Below are positions 35,890-44,195 of a stretch of 64,000 nucleotides of DNA, piece by piece. How positions within the stretch are numbered: position 1 is the stretch's first letter; every line of letters begins with the position of its first letter. Position numbers and translations under genes: made by a program. The stretch lies in contig NZ_JACHIO010000017.1 in the NCBI RefSeq assembly GCF_014203225.1, positions 1 to 64,000 of the forward strand, written 5' to 3'. Origin of the DNA: Granulicella mallensis. GTDB taxonomy: Bacteria; Acidobacteriota; Terriglobia; Terriglobales; Acidobacteriaceae. The notes under the pieces were generated by a model. That model worked only from the letters and a program-made list of their open reading frames with translations, did not search any database and had not been told where the DNA came from.

Positions 35890-36085
35890 TGCTCTACCTA
35901 TCCTGATCTATTACGAAGATGGGTCTCTCCTGAGGAGTTACCCGCCAATCACAATAGGCGCGCGCAATAACGATAGTTGTCAGGGAATTGTCAGATAATT
36001 GTCTTCTTGGATTTTCGGAATAGATTTATTCATGCAGTAATAAATCTATAGCTTTATTAAATACCCACGGTAATGGATCGACGAC

Positions 36086-36129
36086 AGAAGATAAGTGAGC
36101 CACGAGGCTAGTTGGCCCACTTATCTTCT
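36086..36129. terminator. Hairpin downstream of threonine aldolase
   Basis: A perfect 12-bp AT-rich stem (36086-36097 with 36118-36129) sits 20 bases past the ltaE stop. The decamer GCTTTAACGC, repeated at 36131 and about 36147, runs across the stop codon. There is no T-run on the minus strand. Confidence 0.5.
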
Positions 36130-36149
36130 TGCTTTAACGCACTATTGCT

Positions 36150-37184
36150 TTAACGCAATAATTCCGCAAGTGCTACCGCGCAAGCATCGCAATCTTCACG
36201 GTTCGCATCATAGTGTGTCACCAGCCGCACATGGTGCGGACCGATAGCGCTCGACAGAATGCTCTTCGCCTTCAACTTCGCCACAAACCCCGCGGCATCG
36301 CCATTGTTCTTCAGTGAAAAGATGACGATGTTGGTTTGCACCGCGGTAAGATCAATCTCCGCTGCGGGACACTGCGCAATGGCCTCAGCGAGCAGACGCG
36401 CATTTGCATGATCCTCACCGAGCCTCGACGGCATCTCTTCCAGTGCAATCAACCCTGCCGCCGCCAGAATGCCTGCCTGCCGCATGCCTCCACCCAACGC
36501 CTTGCGGAAGATGCGAGCGCGATCGATCGCCGCACGGCTGCCCACCAGGATCGAGCCCACCGGCGCGCCCAGCCCCTTCGACAGGCAGAACATCACGGTA
36601 TCGAAGCCACTGGTCAACTCGGCAACGCTTACTCCCAGCGCAGTCGCAGCGTTGAAGACACGGGCGCCATCCAGATGCACCGGCAGCCCCGCCTCGCGAG
36701 CGCCCTGCCAGATCTCGCGCAGCACTGGCAGCGGCGTCACAGTTCCGCCAGCCATGTTGTGTGTGTTCTCCAGCGAGATCAACCCCGTCGAGGCCCGGTA
36801 GTAGATCTTCGGCGAGATAGCCTTCCTGATCGATTCCCAGCTCAACACACCACGATCTCCTGCAACGGTACGCGGCATGCAGCCGGAGAAGGCGGAGAGC
36901 ATGGCCATCTCCCAGTCGAGCACATGCGAGCGCGACTCGCAGATGACCTCCTGCCCATGCTGGGTGTGCAGGCGAATCGCAATCTGGTTCCCCATCGTTC
37001 CGGTGGGCACGAAGATCGCGGCCTCACGGCCGAAGACCTCTGCCGCACGTTGCTCCAGCCGATTCACTGTCGGGTCTTCCCCATACACGTCGTCGCCCAC
37101 TTCGGCGGACGCCATCGCCGCATACATGGCCGCTGTAGGCCGGGTCACTGTGTCGCTACGCAGATCGATTACTTTCGAACTCAT
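36150..37184 (-). CDS. ltaE: Low-specificity L-threonine aldolase
   Basis: This 344-residue PLP enzyme cleaves L-threonine (or allo-threonine) to glycine and acetaldehyde. The PLP-binding lysine is K203 in CLSKGLGAPVGS, the ring-stacking histidine is H87, and the cofactor aspartate is D172 in HLDGARVFNA. The N-terminal IDLRSDTVTRPT is diagnostic. Length is normal. It is transcribed from a short repeat-containing region (37185-37340) downstream of hemW. Confidence 0.93.
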   Translation of the reverse strand: MSSKVIDLRSDTVTRPTAAMYAAMASAEVGDDVYGEDPTVNRLEQRAAEVFGREAAIFVPTGTMGNQIAIRLHTQHGQEVICESRSHVLDWEMAMLSAFSGCMPRTVAGDRGVLSWESIRKAISPKIYYRASTGLISLENTHNMAGGTVTPLPVLREIWQGAREAGLPVHLDGARVFNAATALGVSVAELTSGFDTVMFCLSKGLGAPVGSILVGSRAAIDRARIFRKALGGGMRQAGILAAAGLIALEEMPSRLGEDHANARLLAEAIAQCPAAEIDLTAVQTNIVIFSLKNNGDAAGFVAKLKAKSILSSAIGPHHVRLVTHYDANREDCDACAVALAELLR

Positions 37185-37230
37185 CTTTTTCTCTATCCCT
37201 TCGTTCTTTTGCTTGATTCTGTTTCGTCTT

Positions 37231-37326
37231 TGCTTTTCTGATTGTCATTCCCGCAGGGAATCTGCTTCTGCCTTTGCCCTTGCTTTTCTGGTTGTCATTC
37301 CGAGCGCAGCGAGGAACCTGCTTCCC
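37231..37326. repeat. Two direct half-copies of repeat family A
   Basis: The motif TGCTTTTCTG-TTGTCATTC occurs twice in the same orientation at 37231-37266 and 37281-37326, each followed by a GCAGGGAATCTGCTT- or GCGAGGAACCTGCTT-type tail. They fill the hemW-ltaE gap and extend to just past the hemW stop. Confidence 0.75.
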
Positions 37327-37340
37327 GGACCACCACAACT

Positions 37341-38534
37341 TCAACCAGGAAGCCTCTCCAGCAAATGCCCAAACACCTCGTTCGACACCAATCGCCCGCG
37401 CAGCGTAAGCCGCCAGCGATCTTCTTCCGCAAGCATCAACCCCTCATCCACCAACTCCCGCACAGCCTCTTCATACGGGGCAACGAGCTCTCCTGCGAAC
37501 TCACCCCGCAGTTGCTGCATGGAAATTCCTTCGGTCATCCGCAGGCCAAGAAACACGGTCTCCTCAAACGCCTCGCGCACGCCCACCAACGTGGGATCAA
37601 CAGGTACAGCACCGCTGTAATCCGCAAGCTCCTCAGGATTCGCAAACCGAACCGCACCCTCACGCCGGAGCAGCATCGAATGCGCATCGAGGCCAAAACC
37701 CATGTAAGGCGCACGCTGCCAATATTTCTTGTTATGCCTGGACTGATGCTCCTTCGCGGCAAAGTTCGAGATCTCATACTGCGCGAATCCCTGCTGCGGA
37801 AGCACCGCACAGGCCTGTTCGTACAGCGTCGCGGCGATCTCCTCCTGCGGCACCCCATGCGCGTGAAAGCGCTGCCCTCCGGCGAGCACCTCGCGACCGA
37901 GGCGAGAGTCTTCATCGACCTCCAGCATGTACACGCTGAGGTGCGTCAGCCCCACACCACTCGCGACCTCCAGCGAATGCGCGAAGCTTTCCTCGGTCTG
38001 ATAGGGCAATCCGGCGATCAGATCGGCGCCCACTTCAGGCAATCCAGCAGCTCGCAGCCGCAGGATCTCGCGCACGCACTCGCGTTCCGTGTGCAAACGG
38101 CCCACAGCGGCGCTCTCCCGGTCCACAAACGACTGCACCCCGAGACTCACGCGATTCACGCCCAGCCGCATCGCCTCGGCGAGCAGTTCGTCCGCAATCT
38201 GCCCCGGCGCGGACTCCAGCGTAATCTCGGCATCCCCCGCTATCTCGAAGTTCCGCCGCAACGCCGCAAAGATCTCACGCAGTTGCGAAGGGGCCAGCAG
38301 GCTCGGTGTTCCCCCGCCAAAGTACACCGTTCCGACCGATCCCGGCAGGTCGGCTCCGAGGCTCGCGGCAGCTTTATTTGCGGCGTCGATCTCCCCGCAG
38401 AGCATCGCCACATAACGCTCGATGGTGGCAGGAGACGAAACTCCCGAGGCAAAGTTACAGAAACTGCACTTGGCGCGGCAAAAAGGGACTGAAAGATATA
38501 TCCCCAGCGCATCCGAAGCCGATTCGATCCTCAC
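37341..38534 (-). CDS. hemW: Radical SAM heme chaperone HemW
   Basis: This 397-residue member of the coproporphyrinogen dehydrogenase-like family has the radical-SAM cluster motif C19-x3-C23-x2-C26-x-F (CRAKCSFCNF), GGGTPS, and the HemW-type C-terminal domain. HemW is a heme-binding chaperone rather than an active HemN. The extra cysteine position (CNF rather than CDF or C-x-C) fits HemW and not HemN, which has a fourth Cys. It is divergent from the ABC exporter gene, with 66 bases between the starts. Confidence 0.9.
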   Translation of the reverse strand: MRIESASDALGIYLSVPFCRAKCSFCNFASGVSSPATIERYVAMLCGEIDAANKAAASLGADLPGSVGTVYFGGGTPSLLAPSQLREIFAALRRNFEIAGDAEITLESAPGQIADELLAEAMRLGVNRVSLGVQSFVDRESAAVGRLHTERECVREILRLRAAGLPEVGADLIAGLPYQTEESFAHSLEVASGVGLTHLSVYMLEVDEDSRLGREVLAGGQRFHAHGVPQEEIAATLYEQACAVLPQQGFAQYEISNFAAKEHQSRHNKKYWQRAPYMGFGLDAHSMLLRREGAVRFANPEELADYSGAVPVDPTLVGVREAFEETVFLGLRMTEGISMQQLRGEFAGELVAPYEEAVRELVDEGLMLAEEDRWRLTLRGRLVSNEVFGHLLERLPG

Positions 38535-38600
38535 GCATCCATTCTTTCATGCGGTGTGATTTCATAAGACGAACTGCCCGCTCCGAATAGAATGGAATAG

Positions 38601-40622
38601 ATGGCAGACGAACAGAAAAAACCCGCCGCAACGGCGGAGCAGACGCAGCAAGCTGCCCCCAAACGTCCAGGCATCGATGACGATGTCGTCGGCAAGGCCT
38701 ACGATAGCCGCCTCATGAGCCGGCTCTTCGCGTACCTGAAGCCCTACAAGCTGCAGGCCGGCATCTCTGCGGTCGCCATCCTCATCAAGTCCGCCAGCGA
38801 CGTCTTCGGCCCCTACCTGGTCAAGGTCGCGGTCGATACCTACTTCGCCCCTACCCCCGGAAAGCGACTGAGCTGGCTCGCCCGTCATCTCAGCCCGGAC
38901 CCCGTTCGCGGCATGACCGAGATCGGCGCGCTCTATCTCGGTTCCCTGCTGCTCACCTTCGGGCTGGAGTTCGTCCAAACCTACCTGATGCAGTGGACCG
39001 GACAGAAGATCATGTTCGATCTGCGCAGCCAGATCTTCCGCCACATCCAGCGCATGCACGTCGGTTTCTTCGACCGCAATCCCGTCGGACGCCTGGTCAC
39101 CCGTGTCACCTCCGACGTCGACGCCCTCAACGAGATGTTCACCTCGGGCGTGCTCGCCATCTTCGAGGACGTCTTCGCGCTCACCTTCATCGTCGTCATC
39201 ATGCTGAGCATGAGCTGGCTGCTCGCCCTGCTGACGCTCTCGGTCATCCCGGCGATCCTCTACGCGACGCAGCTCTTCCGCATCTATGTACGCGAGAGCT
39301 ACCGCCGCCAGCGCGCGGCCACCGCAAAGATCAACTCGTTCACGCAGGAGTACGTCTCCGGCATGAGCGTCGTCCAGCTCTTCAACCGCGAAAAGCGTGC
39401 CTTCAGCGACTTCTCCGCGGTGAACTCCGAGAACAAGGCGGCGTGGACCGACGCCATCTTCGCCTACGCGCTCTACTATCCCGTCGTCGAGCTTCTCAGC
39501 TCCATCGCGATTGCGCTGGTCATCTGGCGCGGCGGCATTGCGGTTCTGCACGGGCAAACCGCCATACAGCATGGCGGCTTCCTGCATCCGGTGGTCACGG
39601 TCGGCATTCTCATCGCCTTCATCCAGTACGCGCAGCGCTTCTTCCGCCCTATCCAGGACCTCAGCGACAAGTACAACATCCTGCAATCGGCCATGGCCGC
39701 CGCCGAGCGCGTCTTCAAGCTGCTCGACACCGAGCCCGAGATCCCGGTACCTGCCAAGCCGACCACCGGCGACCGCAGTGGACGTATTGAGTTTCGCGAT
39801 GTGTGGTTCACCTATGAGACGCTCACGCCGGAACAACTTACGGCCCTGCAGGGTATCTCTTCGCAAAACAACGGGTTTCAGTCCGCTGAGCTCGATAACA
39901 TTGAGTGGATTTTGAAGGGCGTCAGCTTCACCATCGAACCGGACATGACCGCCGCCATCGTCGGCCACACTGGCGCGGGTAAGACCACCATTACCGCGCT
40001 CATGATGCGCTTCTATGACGTGCAGCGCGGCGCGGTGCTGGTGGACGGCATCGACGTCCGCGAACAGGACCTCATCCCCTTGCGCAAACGCTTCGGCGTC
40101 GTCCTGCAGGATCCCTTCCTGTTCTCCGGCACCATCGCGCAGAACATCCGCCTGGGCTCCAACTGGATCACCGACGACGAGGTCGCCAACGCCGCCGAAG
40201 AGGTCAACGTCGCCGACTTCATCCGCACGCTGCCCGCACAGTTCGCCGAGCCGGTACTGGAGCGTGGCTCAACGCTCTCCACCGGACAGAAGCAGCTCAT
40301 CAGCTTCGCCCGCGCGCTGGCCCACAAGCCGGGAATCCTCATCCTCGATGAGGCAACCAGCTCCGTCGATACTGAAACAGAACTGCGCGTGCGTCTCGCG
40401 CTGGAACGCATGATCACAGGCCGTACCTCAGTGCTCATCGCACACCGGCTCTCCACCATCCAGCGTGCGGATACGATTCTGGTCATGCACAAAGGCCAGT
40501 TGCGCGAACAGGGTTCGCATCAGCAGTTGTTGGCGTTGCGTGGCCTGTACTACAAGCTCTACCAGCTCCAGTACAAAGACCAGGAGCTGGGTTCCTCCAT
40601 CGCCGAAACGGCGACTGCTTAG
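38601..40622 (+). CDS. ABC exporter (fused permease-ATPase), MdlB/YheH-like
   Basis: This 673-residue half-exporter has a polar N-terminus (about 45 residues), a six-helix type-1 membrane domain (about 50-360) and an ATPase with Walker A GHTGAGKTT, Walker B ILILDEATSSVD and the switch His in LIAHRLSTI. The signature is LSTGQKQ rather than LSGGQ, a variant seen in one subunit of heterodimeric exporters such as MdlB/YheH. An insertion of about 25 residues precedes Walker A (around LQGISSQNNGFQSAE). No partner subunit is adjacent. Substrate unknown. Confidence 0.9.
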   Translation: MADEQKKPAATAEQTQQAAPKRPGIDDDVVGKAYDSRLMSRLFAYLKPYKLQAGISAVAILIKSASDVFGPYLVKVAVDTYFAPTPGKRLSWLARHLSPDPVRGMTEIGALYLGSLLLTFGLEFVQTYLMQWTGQKIMFDLRSQIFRHIQRMHVGFFDRNPVGRLVTRVTSDVDALNEMFTSGVLAIFEDVFALTFIVVIMLSMSWLLALLTLSVIPAILYATQLFRIYVRESYRRQRAATAKINSFTQEYVSGMSVVQLFNREKRAFSDFSAVNSENKAAWTDAIFAYALYYPVVELLSSIAIALVIWRGGIAVLHGQTAIQHGGFLHPVVTVGILIAFIQYAQRFFRPIQDLSDKYNILQSAMAAAERVFKLLDTEPEIPVPAKPTTGDRSGRIEFRDVWFTYETLTPEQLTALQGISSQNNGFQSAELDNIEWILKGVSFTIEPDMTAAIVGHTGAGKTTITALMMRFYDVQRGAVLVDGIDVREQDLIPLRKRFGVVLQDPFLFSGTIAQNIRLGSNWITDDEVANAAEEVNVADFIRTLPAQFAEPVLERGSTLSTGQKQLISFARALAHKPGILILDEATSSVDTETELRVRLALERMITGRTSVLIAHRLSTIQRADTILVMHKGQLREQGSHQQLLALRGLYYKLYQLQYKDQELGSSIAETATA

Positions 40623-40646
40623 AGAGGCCAAGGAGCGTCGATCATA

Positions 40647-41271
40647 GCGCGAAGCGCATTCTGTGACGCTTCAGCGTCACAGAGACGGAGGGAGCCGTAG
40701 CCTTTAGGCTACGGAACAAGGGGCAGGCACGAATCGGGCTTTAGGTAGTGTCTGACGAATCGTGTACAGCAACGCATTACATATTTTGTTCCCCCCACAG
40801 AGACGTCATCCTGAGCGTAGCGCCTCGCGTTTTTTGCGAGGTGCGGAGTCGAAGGACCCCGAAGGACTTGATCTCGCCCAGGATGCCGGAACCTTTTTCA
40901 GCACAAGAGTCCAGGCTCGAGCGCTCAAGGTCGAAAAGCTCCGAAGGGCATAGGCAAGAGGTCAACCCTCGGGGTCCTTCGGTCCTGAGCGTAGTCGAAC
41001 GGACGCGTCCCCAAAGGCTGGGACGCTTCGCTCAGGATGACGGTTCTGTGGGGAAACGCAAAACAAAAGCTATGCGTACAGCGAGCCTGGGTCGCTCCAA
41101 GGCTGGGGTCTTCGATTCGTCAGACACAACCTAGCCACGGGCCGTTTGTCCGCAGCCGAAAGAAGGCCCGGGCCTAAAGGCCACATTTTGCTAAGTCTGA
41201 ATTCCGTGGCCTAAAGGCCACGGCTCCCTCCGTATCCGCAACGCTGAAGCGTTACGGATGGCGCTTCGCGC
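40647..41271. repeat. Family B palindromic mosaic split by an insertion
   Basis: The outer segments 40647-40743 and 41132-41271 together make a family B mosaic like those at 8724 and 11411: GCGCGAAGCGC at one end, GCGCTTCGCGC at the other, with GACGCTTCAGCGTC, TAGCCTTTAGGCTA, GGCCCGGGCC and GGCCTAAAGGCC palindromes. It is interrupted at the TA in GGGCTTTAGCC by the element at 40744-41131. The gap 40623-41282 contains no gene. Confidence 0.85.
40744..41131. mobile_element. 388-bp MITE-like element with TA duplication
   Basis: The ends are 19-base inverted repeats (40744-40762 and 41113-41131) differing at one position. TA is present on both sides (40742-40743 and 41132-41133), and removing the element plus one TA restores the GGGCTTTAGCC palindrome found intact in the other family B copies. 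It has no transposase gene. TA duplication is characteristic of IS630/Tc1-mariner transposases, so it was probably mobilised in trans. Its interior has GTCATCCTGAGCG and CGCTCAGGATGAC arms flanking GGACCCCGAAGG-type sequence. Confidence 0.82.
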
Positions 41272-41282
41272 TACGTTGGTCC

Positions 41283-41837
41283 TCACCCGCGCAAGAACTT
41301 CAAAACATTCTGCGTGGTATCCGTCTCCGCAATCCGAGGAAAGACCTTCTCGACGCAATGGCGATGTGCATCGACATCACGATCCGTAATTGCATCCACG
41401 ACAACCACGACGTTGTAGCCATAATCGAAGGCGCTGCGCGCGGTCGCTTCCACCCCGGAGCCTGTCGCAATGCCGGTCAGGAAGACCTGGGTTACGCCGC
41501 GCTGGCGCAGGTACTCATCGAGCGAAGTCCCGATGAACGCACCCGGCCGCTGTTTGCTGACCACATAATCGTCCGGCTGTTGCTCCAACTCGGGAACAAG
41601 GTCGGTCCAATCATCTGGAAACGAAAAGTTGCGCGGCCCGGCGTCGGTACGGCCTGGAGCCGGGGCTGTCACGTTGACGAGAACGACCGGCAGACCTTTC
41701 TCGCGGAAGGCTCGCGCAAGTTGGGCGGTGCGAGCGACGATCTCGCCACCAGGGTGAACGGTCTGTAGGCCGACGATGCCCTTTTGCAGATCAATCGCAA
41801 TCAAGGCCGCAGTGGAGTCGAGTGTAGTCAGAGGCAT
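41283..41837 (-). CDS. Isochorismatase-like hydrolase lacking the catalytic Cys
   Basis: This 184-residue isochorismatase-fold protein has D16 (IAIDLQKG) and K95 (VSKQRPGAF) of the usual D-K-C triad. The cysteine position in the TGxATxxCVEATAR motif is G128 (TGIATGSGVEATARSA). Cysteine-type amidases such as nicotinamidase need that Cys, whereas true isochorismatases do not use one, so this is either an isochorismatase-like enzyme or a related hydrolase. It is the last gene of the MarR-MFS operon, 54 bases after the small membrane gene, and may act on the ligand that the operon handles. Confidence 0.85.
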   Translation of the reverse strand: MPLTTLDSTAALIAIDLQKGIVGLQTVHPGGEIVARTAQLARAFREKGLPVVLVNVTAPAPGRTDAGPRNFSFPDDWTDLVPELEQQPDDYVVSKQRPGAFIGTSLDEYLRQRGVTQVFLTGIATGSGVEATARSAFDYGYNVVVVVDAITDRDVDAHRHCVEKVFPRIAETDTTQNVLKFLRG

Positions 41838-41891
41838 AACTTTTCCTTTCGTTGGGGAATCTGGAAGATTGCCCGTCTTCCGTTCAGGCAG

Positions 41892-42200
41892 TTAGCTGGC
41901 GTGTTTCTGCGCAAAGTTCACGCTCGAGAAGAGGCTGATCACAGCGATGCCCACGAAGAAAAAAACAAGCGCCAGAGGGTCGCCGCTCGAGACCTCTCCA
42001 ACCCGAAACAGGAGATAACCAACGACCAGGTTGAAGAGCGCCCAGACAACATTCACCGTCGGGGAGGACAAGCCTTTTCCAGGGGGATTAGCGAAGGGGG
42101 TCGGGAAGCGGTCGCCAGAGATGCCGTACACAAAATGAGGCACGGCATTCGTTAGAAATAGGCCGGCGAAAAAACAAGCGATAAAGTGATGCCAGTTCAA
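41892..42200 (-). CDS. Small membrane protein of unknown function
   Basis: The 102-residue protein has three probable transmembrane segments (about residues 5-25, 48-66 and 75-95). The start is TTG at 42200, with GAGAGG about eight bases upstream. I do not recognise the family. It lies between the MFS gene (32-base gap) and the isochorismatase-like gene (54-base gap) in the MarR-led operon, so it is likely co-regulated with them. Confidence 0.75.
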   Translation of the reverse strand: MNWHHFIACFFAGLFLTNAVPHFVYGISGDRFPTPFANPPGKGLSSPTVNVVWALFNLVVGYLLFRVGEVSSGDPLALVFFFVGIAVISLFSSVNFAQKHAS

Positions 42201-42232
42201 TGGGGTTTCCTCTCAGTTAGGGGTTGTTGAAG

Positions 42233-43579
42233 TCATAACGCCGGCTCTTGGACGTCCGGCATCCCATCAATGTCGCGCGCAGGAAGCAGGCCCATCTTGC
42301 GGTAGATCGGCCGTATCACCGCATTCACTTTCGGCAACTCGAACGTGAACCAAAGCGACCCGGCGATGCAGAACGTACCCGTGACCATGACCGTGTGGGA
42401 AGCACCGATTCGGTCAGCCAGCGCACCGGCAAACAAGCTGCCGAAGGGCGCGGAGCCAAAGAAGGCCATCGTGTAATAGCTCATCGCGCGGGCGCGTTTA
42501 TCCTCCGGCACCAGCGACTGAATGATCGTGTTGCTGGCGGACGCAGCCTGAAGCATGCCAAAGCCCACGAAGACCATCAGAACAATCGACAGCCACAATG
42601 TATGCGAAAGGCCGAAGAGGATCAGCGCGACTCCCAGCATCCCAGAGGCCACCTGCAGCATGCGCGTGAGCCCAACGACCGACTTGCGAAAAGCAAGCGA
42701 GATCGCCGATACCAGAGCACCGATTCCCGCCGCGCCCATGAGCCAGCCGAGAGTCGTCACGCCGCCATGCAAGACCTGGGCGGCGAAGATCGGCAGCAGC
42801 ACCGACCAGGAGTAGCCCATAAGGCTGATGAGCGAAAAGAGCAGAAGAATAGTACGAATGGGCCGAAAGCCGCTGACATAGTCCCACCCCTCGCGTATCT
42901 GCTCGAACATGTTGGCCTTGCTGCGCTGGATGCCCTGTGGCTTGATCCGCATCAACAACAAGGAGGCGATCACGGCAAAGTAGCTGAGGCCGTCGATCAG
43001 AAAACAACCACCTTCTCCGAACGCCGCTACCACCAGGCCAGCGATGGCAGGACCGATCAGCCGCGCGCCATTGGCCATCGAAGAGTTGATGGCGATGGCG
43101 TTACTGAGATCGTTCCGGTCATCCACCATCTGCACAAGGAAGGATTGGCGCGCCGGCATATCAAACGCATTGATCACACCCTGCAGGGCAGTGAGCGCGA
43201 TGATCTCCCAGAGGGTGATGACATGGGCCAGCGTGAGCGCGGCCATAGCAAGCGACTGAATGGCCGCTGCAGCCTGCGTACCCACCAGCAAATTACGGCG
43301 ATGAAGGCGCTCTACCCACACGCCCGCAAAGGGGCCCAGCGCAAACGAAACAATCTGCCCCGCGAAGCTTACGATTCCAAGCAGCAGCGCCGAATGGGTC
43401 AGGTGATAGACCAGCCAGGTTGTGGCCAGCCGCGTCATCCAGTTGCCAATCACGGAGATGCTCTGTCCGAAGAAGAAGAGCTTGAAGTTGCGGTGCCGCA
43501 GCGCTCGCCATGCATGCGATATCGAACTGCCAGGAGAAGAGATCTCCTGACTATCCGGACTGATTGCAGGCCCACTCAT
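42233..43579 (-). CDS. MFS exporter, EntS-like (MFS_3)
   Basis: This 448-residue 12-helix carrier resembles the MFS_3 / enterobactin-exporter group: FFGQSISVIGNWMTRLATTWLVY in helix 1 and the FDMPARQSFLVQMV motif after helix 4 are typical. It is expected to export a small molecule by proton antiport. It begins 16 bases after the MarR gene, which strongly suggests that MarR controls it in response to the exported compound. Confidence 0.9.
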   Translation of the reverse strand: MSGPAISPDSQEISSPGSSISHAWRALRHRNFKLFFFGQSISVIGNWMTRLATTWLVYHLTHSALLLGIVSFAGQIVSFALGPFAGVWVERLHRRNLLVGTQAAAAIQSLAMAALTLAHVITLWEIIALTALQGVINAFDMPARQSFLVQMVDDRNDLSNAIAINSSMANGARLIGPAIAGLVVAAFGEGGCFLIDGLSYFAVIASLLLMRIKPQGIQRSKANMFEQIREGWDYVSGFRPIRTILLLFSLISLMGYSWSVLLPIFAAQVLHGGVTTLGWLMGAAGIGALVSAISLAFRKSVVGLTRMLQVASGMLGVALILFGLSHTLWLSIVLMVFVGFGMLQAASASNTIIQSLVPEDKRARAMSYYTMAFFGSAPFGSLFAGALADRIGASHTVMVTGTFCIAGSLWFTFELPKVNAVIRPIYRKMGLLPARDIDGMPDVQEPAL

Positions 43580-43595
43580 AAGCTACCGTCGATCC

Positions 43596-44033
43596 TCACT
43601 GAGGATCGCTTTCCGCCAGTCGCTTGATGAGCCTGCCGGCCTCGAACAGCGTCTCTCGTTCCTGTGCGTCGAGCTGGGCGAAGGCCTTTGCCAGCCACGT
43701 CCGCTTGGCATCGCCAGCGCTCTTCTGCAGAGCTGTGCCCTTGGCGGTCAGCGCGATATTCACCTGGCGGCCGTCGGTCGCGTGCGGCTTGCGCACGATC
43801 ATACCCAGCTTCTCCAGCGTTGCAACGATGGTTCGCATTGACTGCGGCCGCATACCCTGCATTCGCGCCAGATCGGCGGTGGTAGCAGGTCCCTCCTTGG
43901 CAAGGCGCTTCAGTACGCTGGTCTCCGTCCAGGAAAGTTCCTGAGAAGAAGAGGCAACGCGCGCGCGGCGCACCAGGAGCCCAATGGAATGGGTAAAGTC
44001 GGTGATTTCGAGATCGAAGGTCTTTCGCGACAT
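43596..44033 (-). CDS. MarR-family transcriptional regulator
   Basis: This 145-residue winged-helix regulator has the MarR layout: N-terminal dimer helix, a helix-turn-helix (TADLARMQGMRPQSMRTIVATLE), a wing with the conserved DGRQ (ATDGRQVNIALT) and a C-terminal dimer helix. It leads the operon with the MFS exporter, the small membrane protein and the isochorismatase-like hydrolase. Two adjacent palindromes 31-53 bases before its start are a probable binding site, so autoregulation is likely. No ribosome site precedes the ATG, and the message may be nearly leaderless. Confidence 0.92.
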   Translation of the reverse strand: MSRKTFDLEITDFTHSIGLLVRRARVASSSQELSWTETSVLKRLAKEGPATTADLARMQGMRPQSMRTIVATLEKLGMIVRKPHATDGRQVNIALTAKGTALQKSAGDAKRTWLAKAFAQLDAQERETLFEAGRLIKRLAESDPQ

Positions 44034-44063
44034 GACAGATTCAGATTACGTATGAACAGTCAA

Positions 44064-44086
44064 ACTTGCAAGTTAAACTTGCAAGT
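44064..44086 (-). promoter_or_regulatory. Tandem palindromic MarR operator
   Basis: ACTTGCAAGT occurs twice (44064-44073 and 44077-44086), centres 13 bases apart, each a perfect 10-bp palindrome within AAACTTGCAAGTT. It lies just upstream of the marR start at 44033. On the minus strand TTGCAA (44067-44072), 17 bases and TAATCT (44043-44048) could be a sigma-70-type promoter overlapped by the operator. The promoter is tentative; the operator is well supported. Confidence 0.75.
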
Positions 44087-44120
44087 TTGGCTGTTTACAT
44101 AAACGCATTGCGCAGAACCT

Positions 44121-44175
44121 CCAAAGCTTGTCATTTCGACCGACCAACGAGAGTGGAGAAATGACAAACCTTTGG
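44121..44175 (-). terminator. Hairpin repeat downstream of the YdeI-like gene
   Basis: Arms 44121-44137 and 44158-44175 pair over about 17 bases with one bulge; the core is TTGTCATTTC / GAAATGACAA. It lies 20 bases past the YdeI-like stop and 58 bases from the MarR operator, so it may terminate that transcript before it reaches the marR promoter. Confidence 0.5.
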
Positions 44176-44195
44176 GGTGATGTGGGCTCGAACCC

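Noticed and set aside
38562-39968. 468-codon open frame on the minus strand
   Set aside because: It is antisense to the ABC exporter; the product is Asp/Glu/Gly-rich without domain features.
40748-41134. 128-codon frame inside the MITE-like element
   Set aside because: It spans the element's inner inverted repeats; no transposase motif (no DDE) is present.
20197-41271. Palindromic repeats as CRISPR arrays
   Set aside because: The units are not regularly spaced with unique spacers and no cas genes are present.
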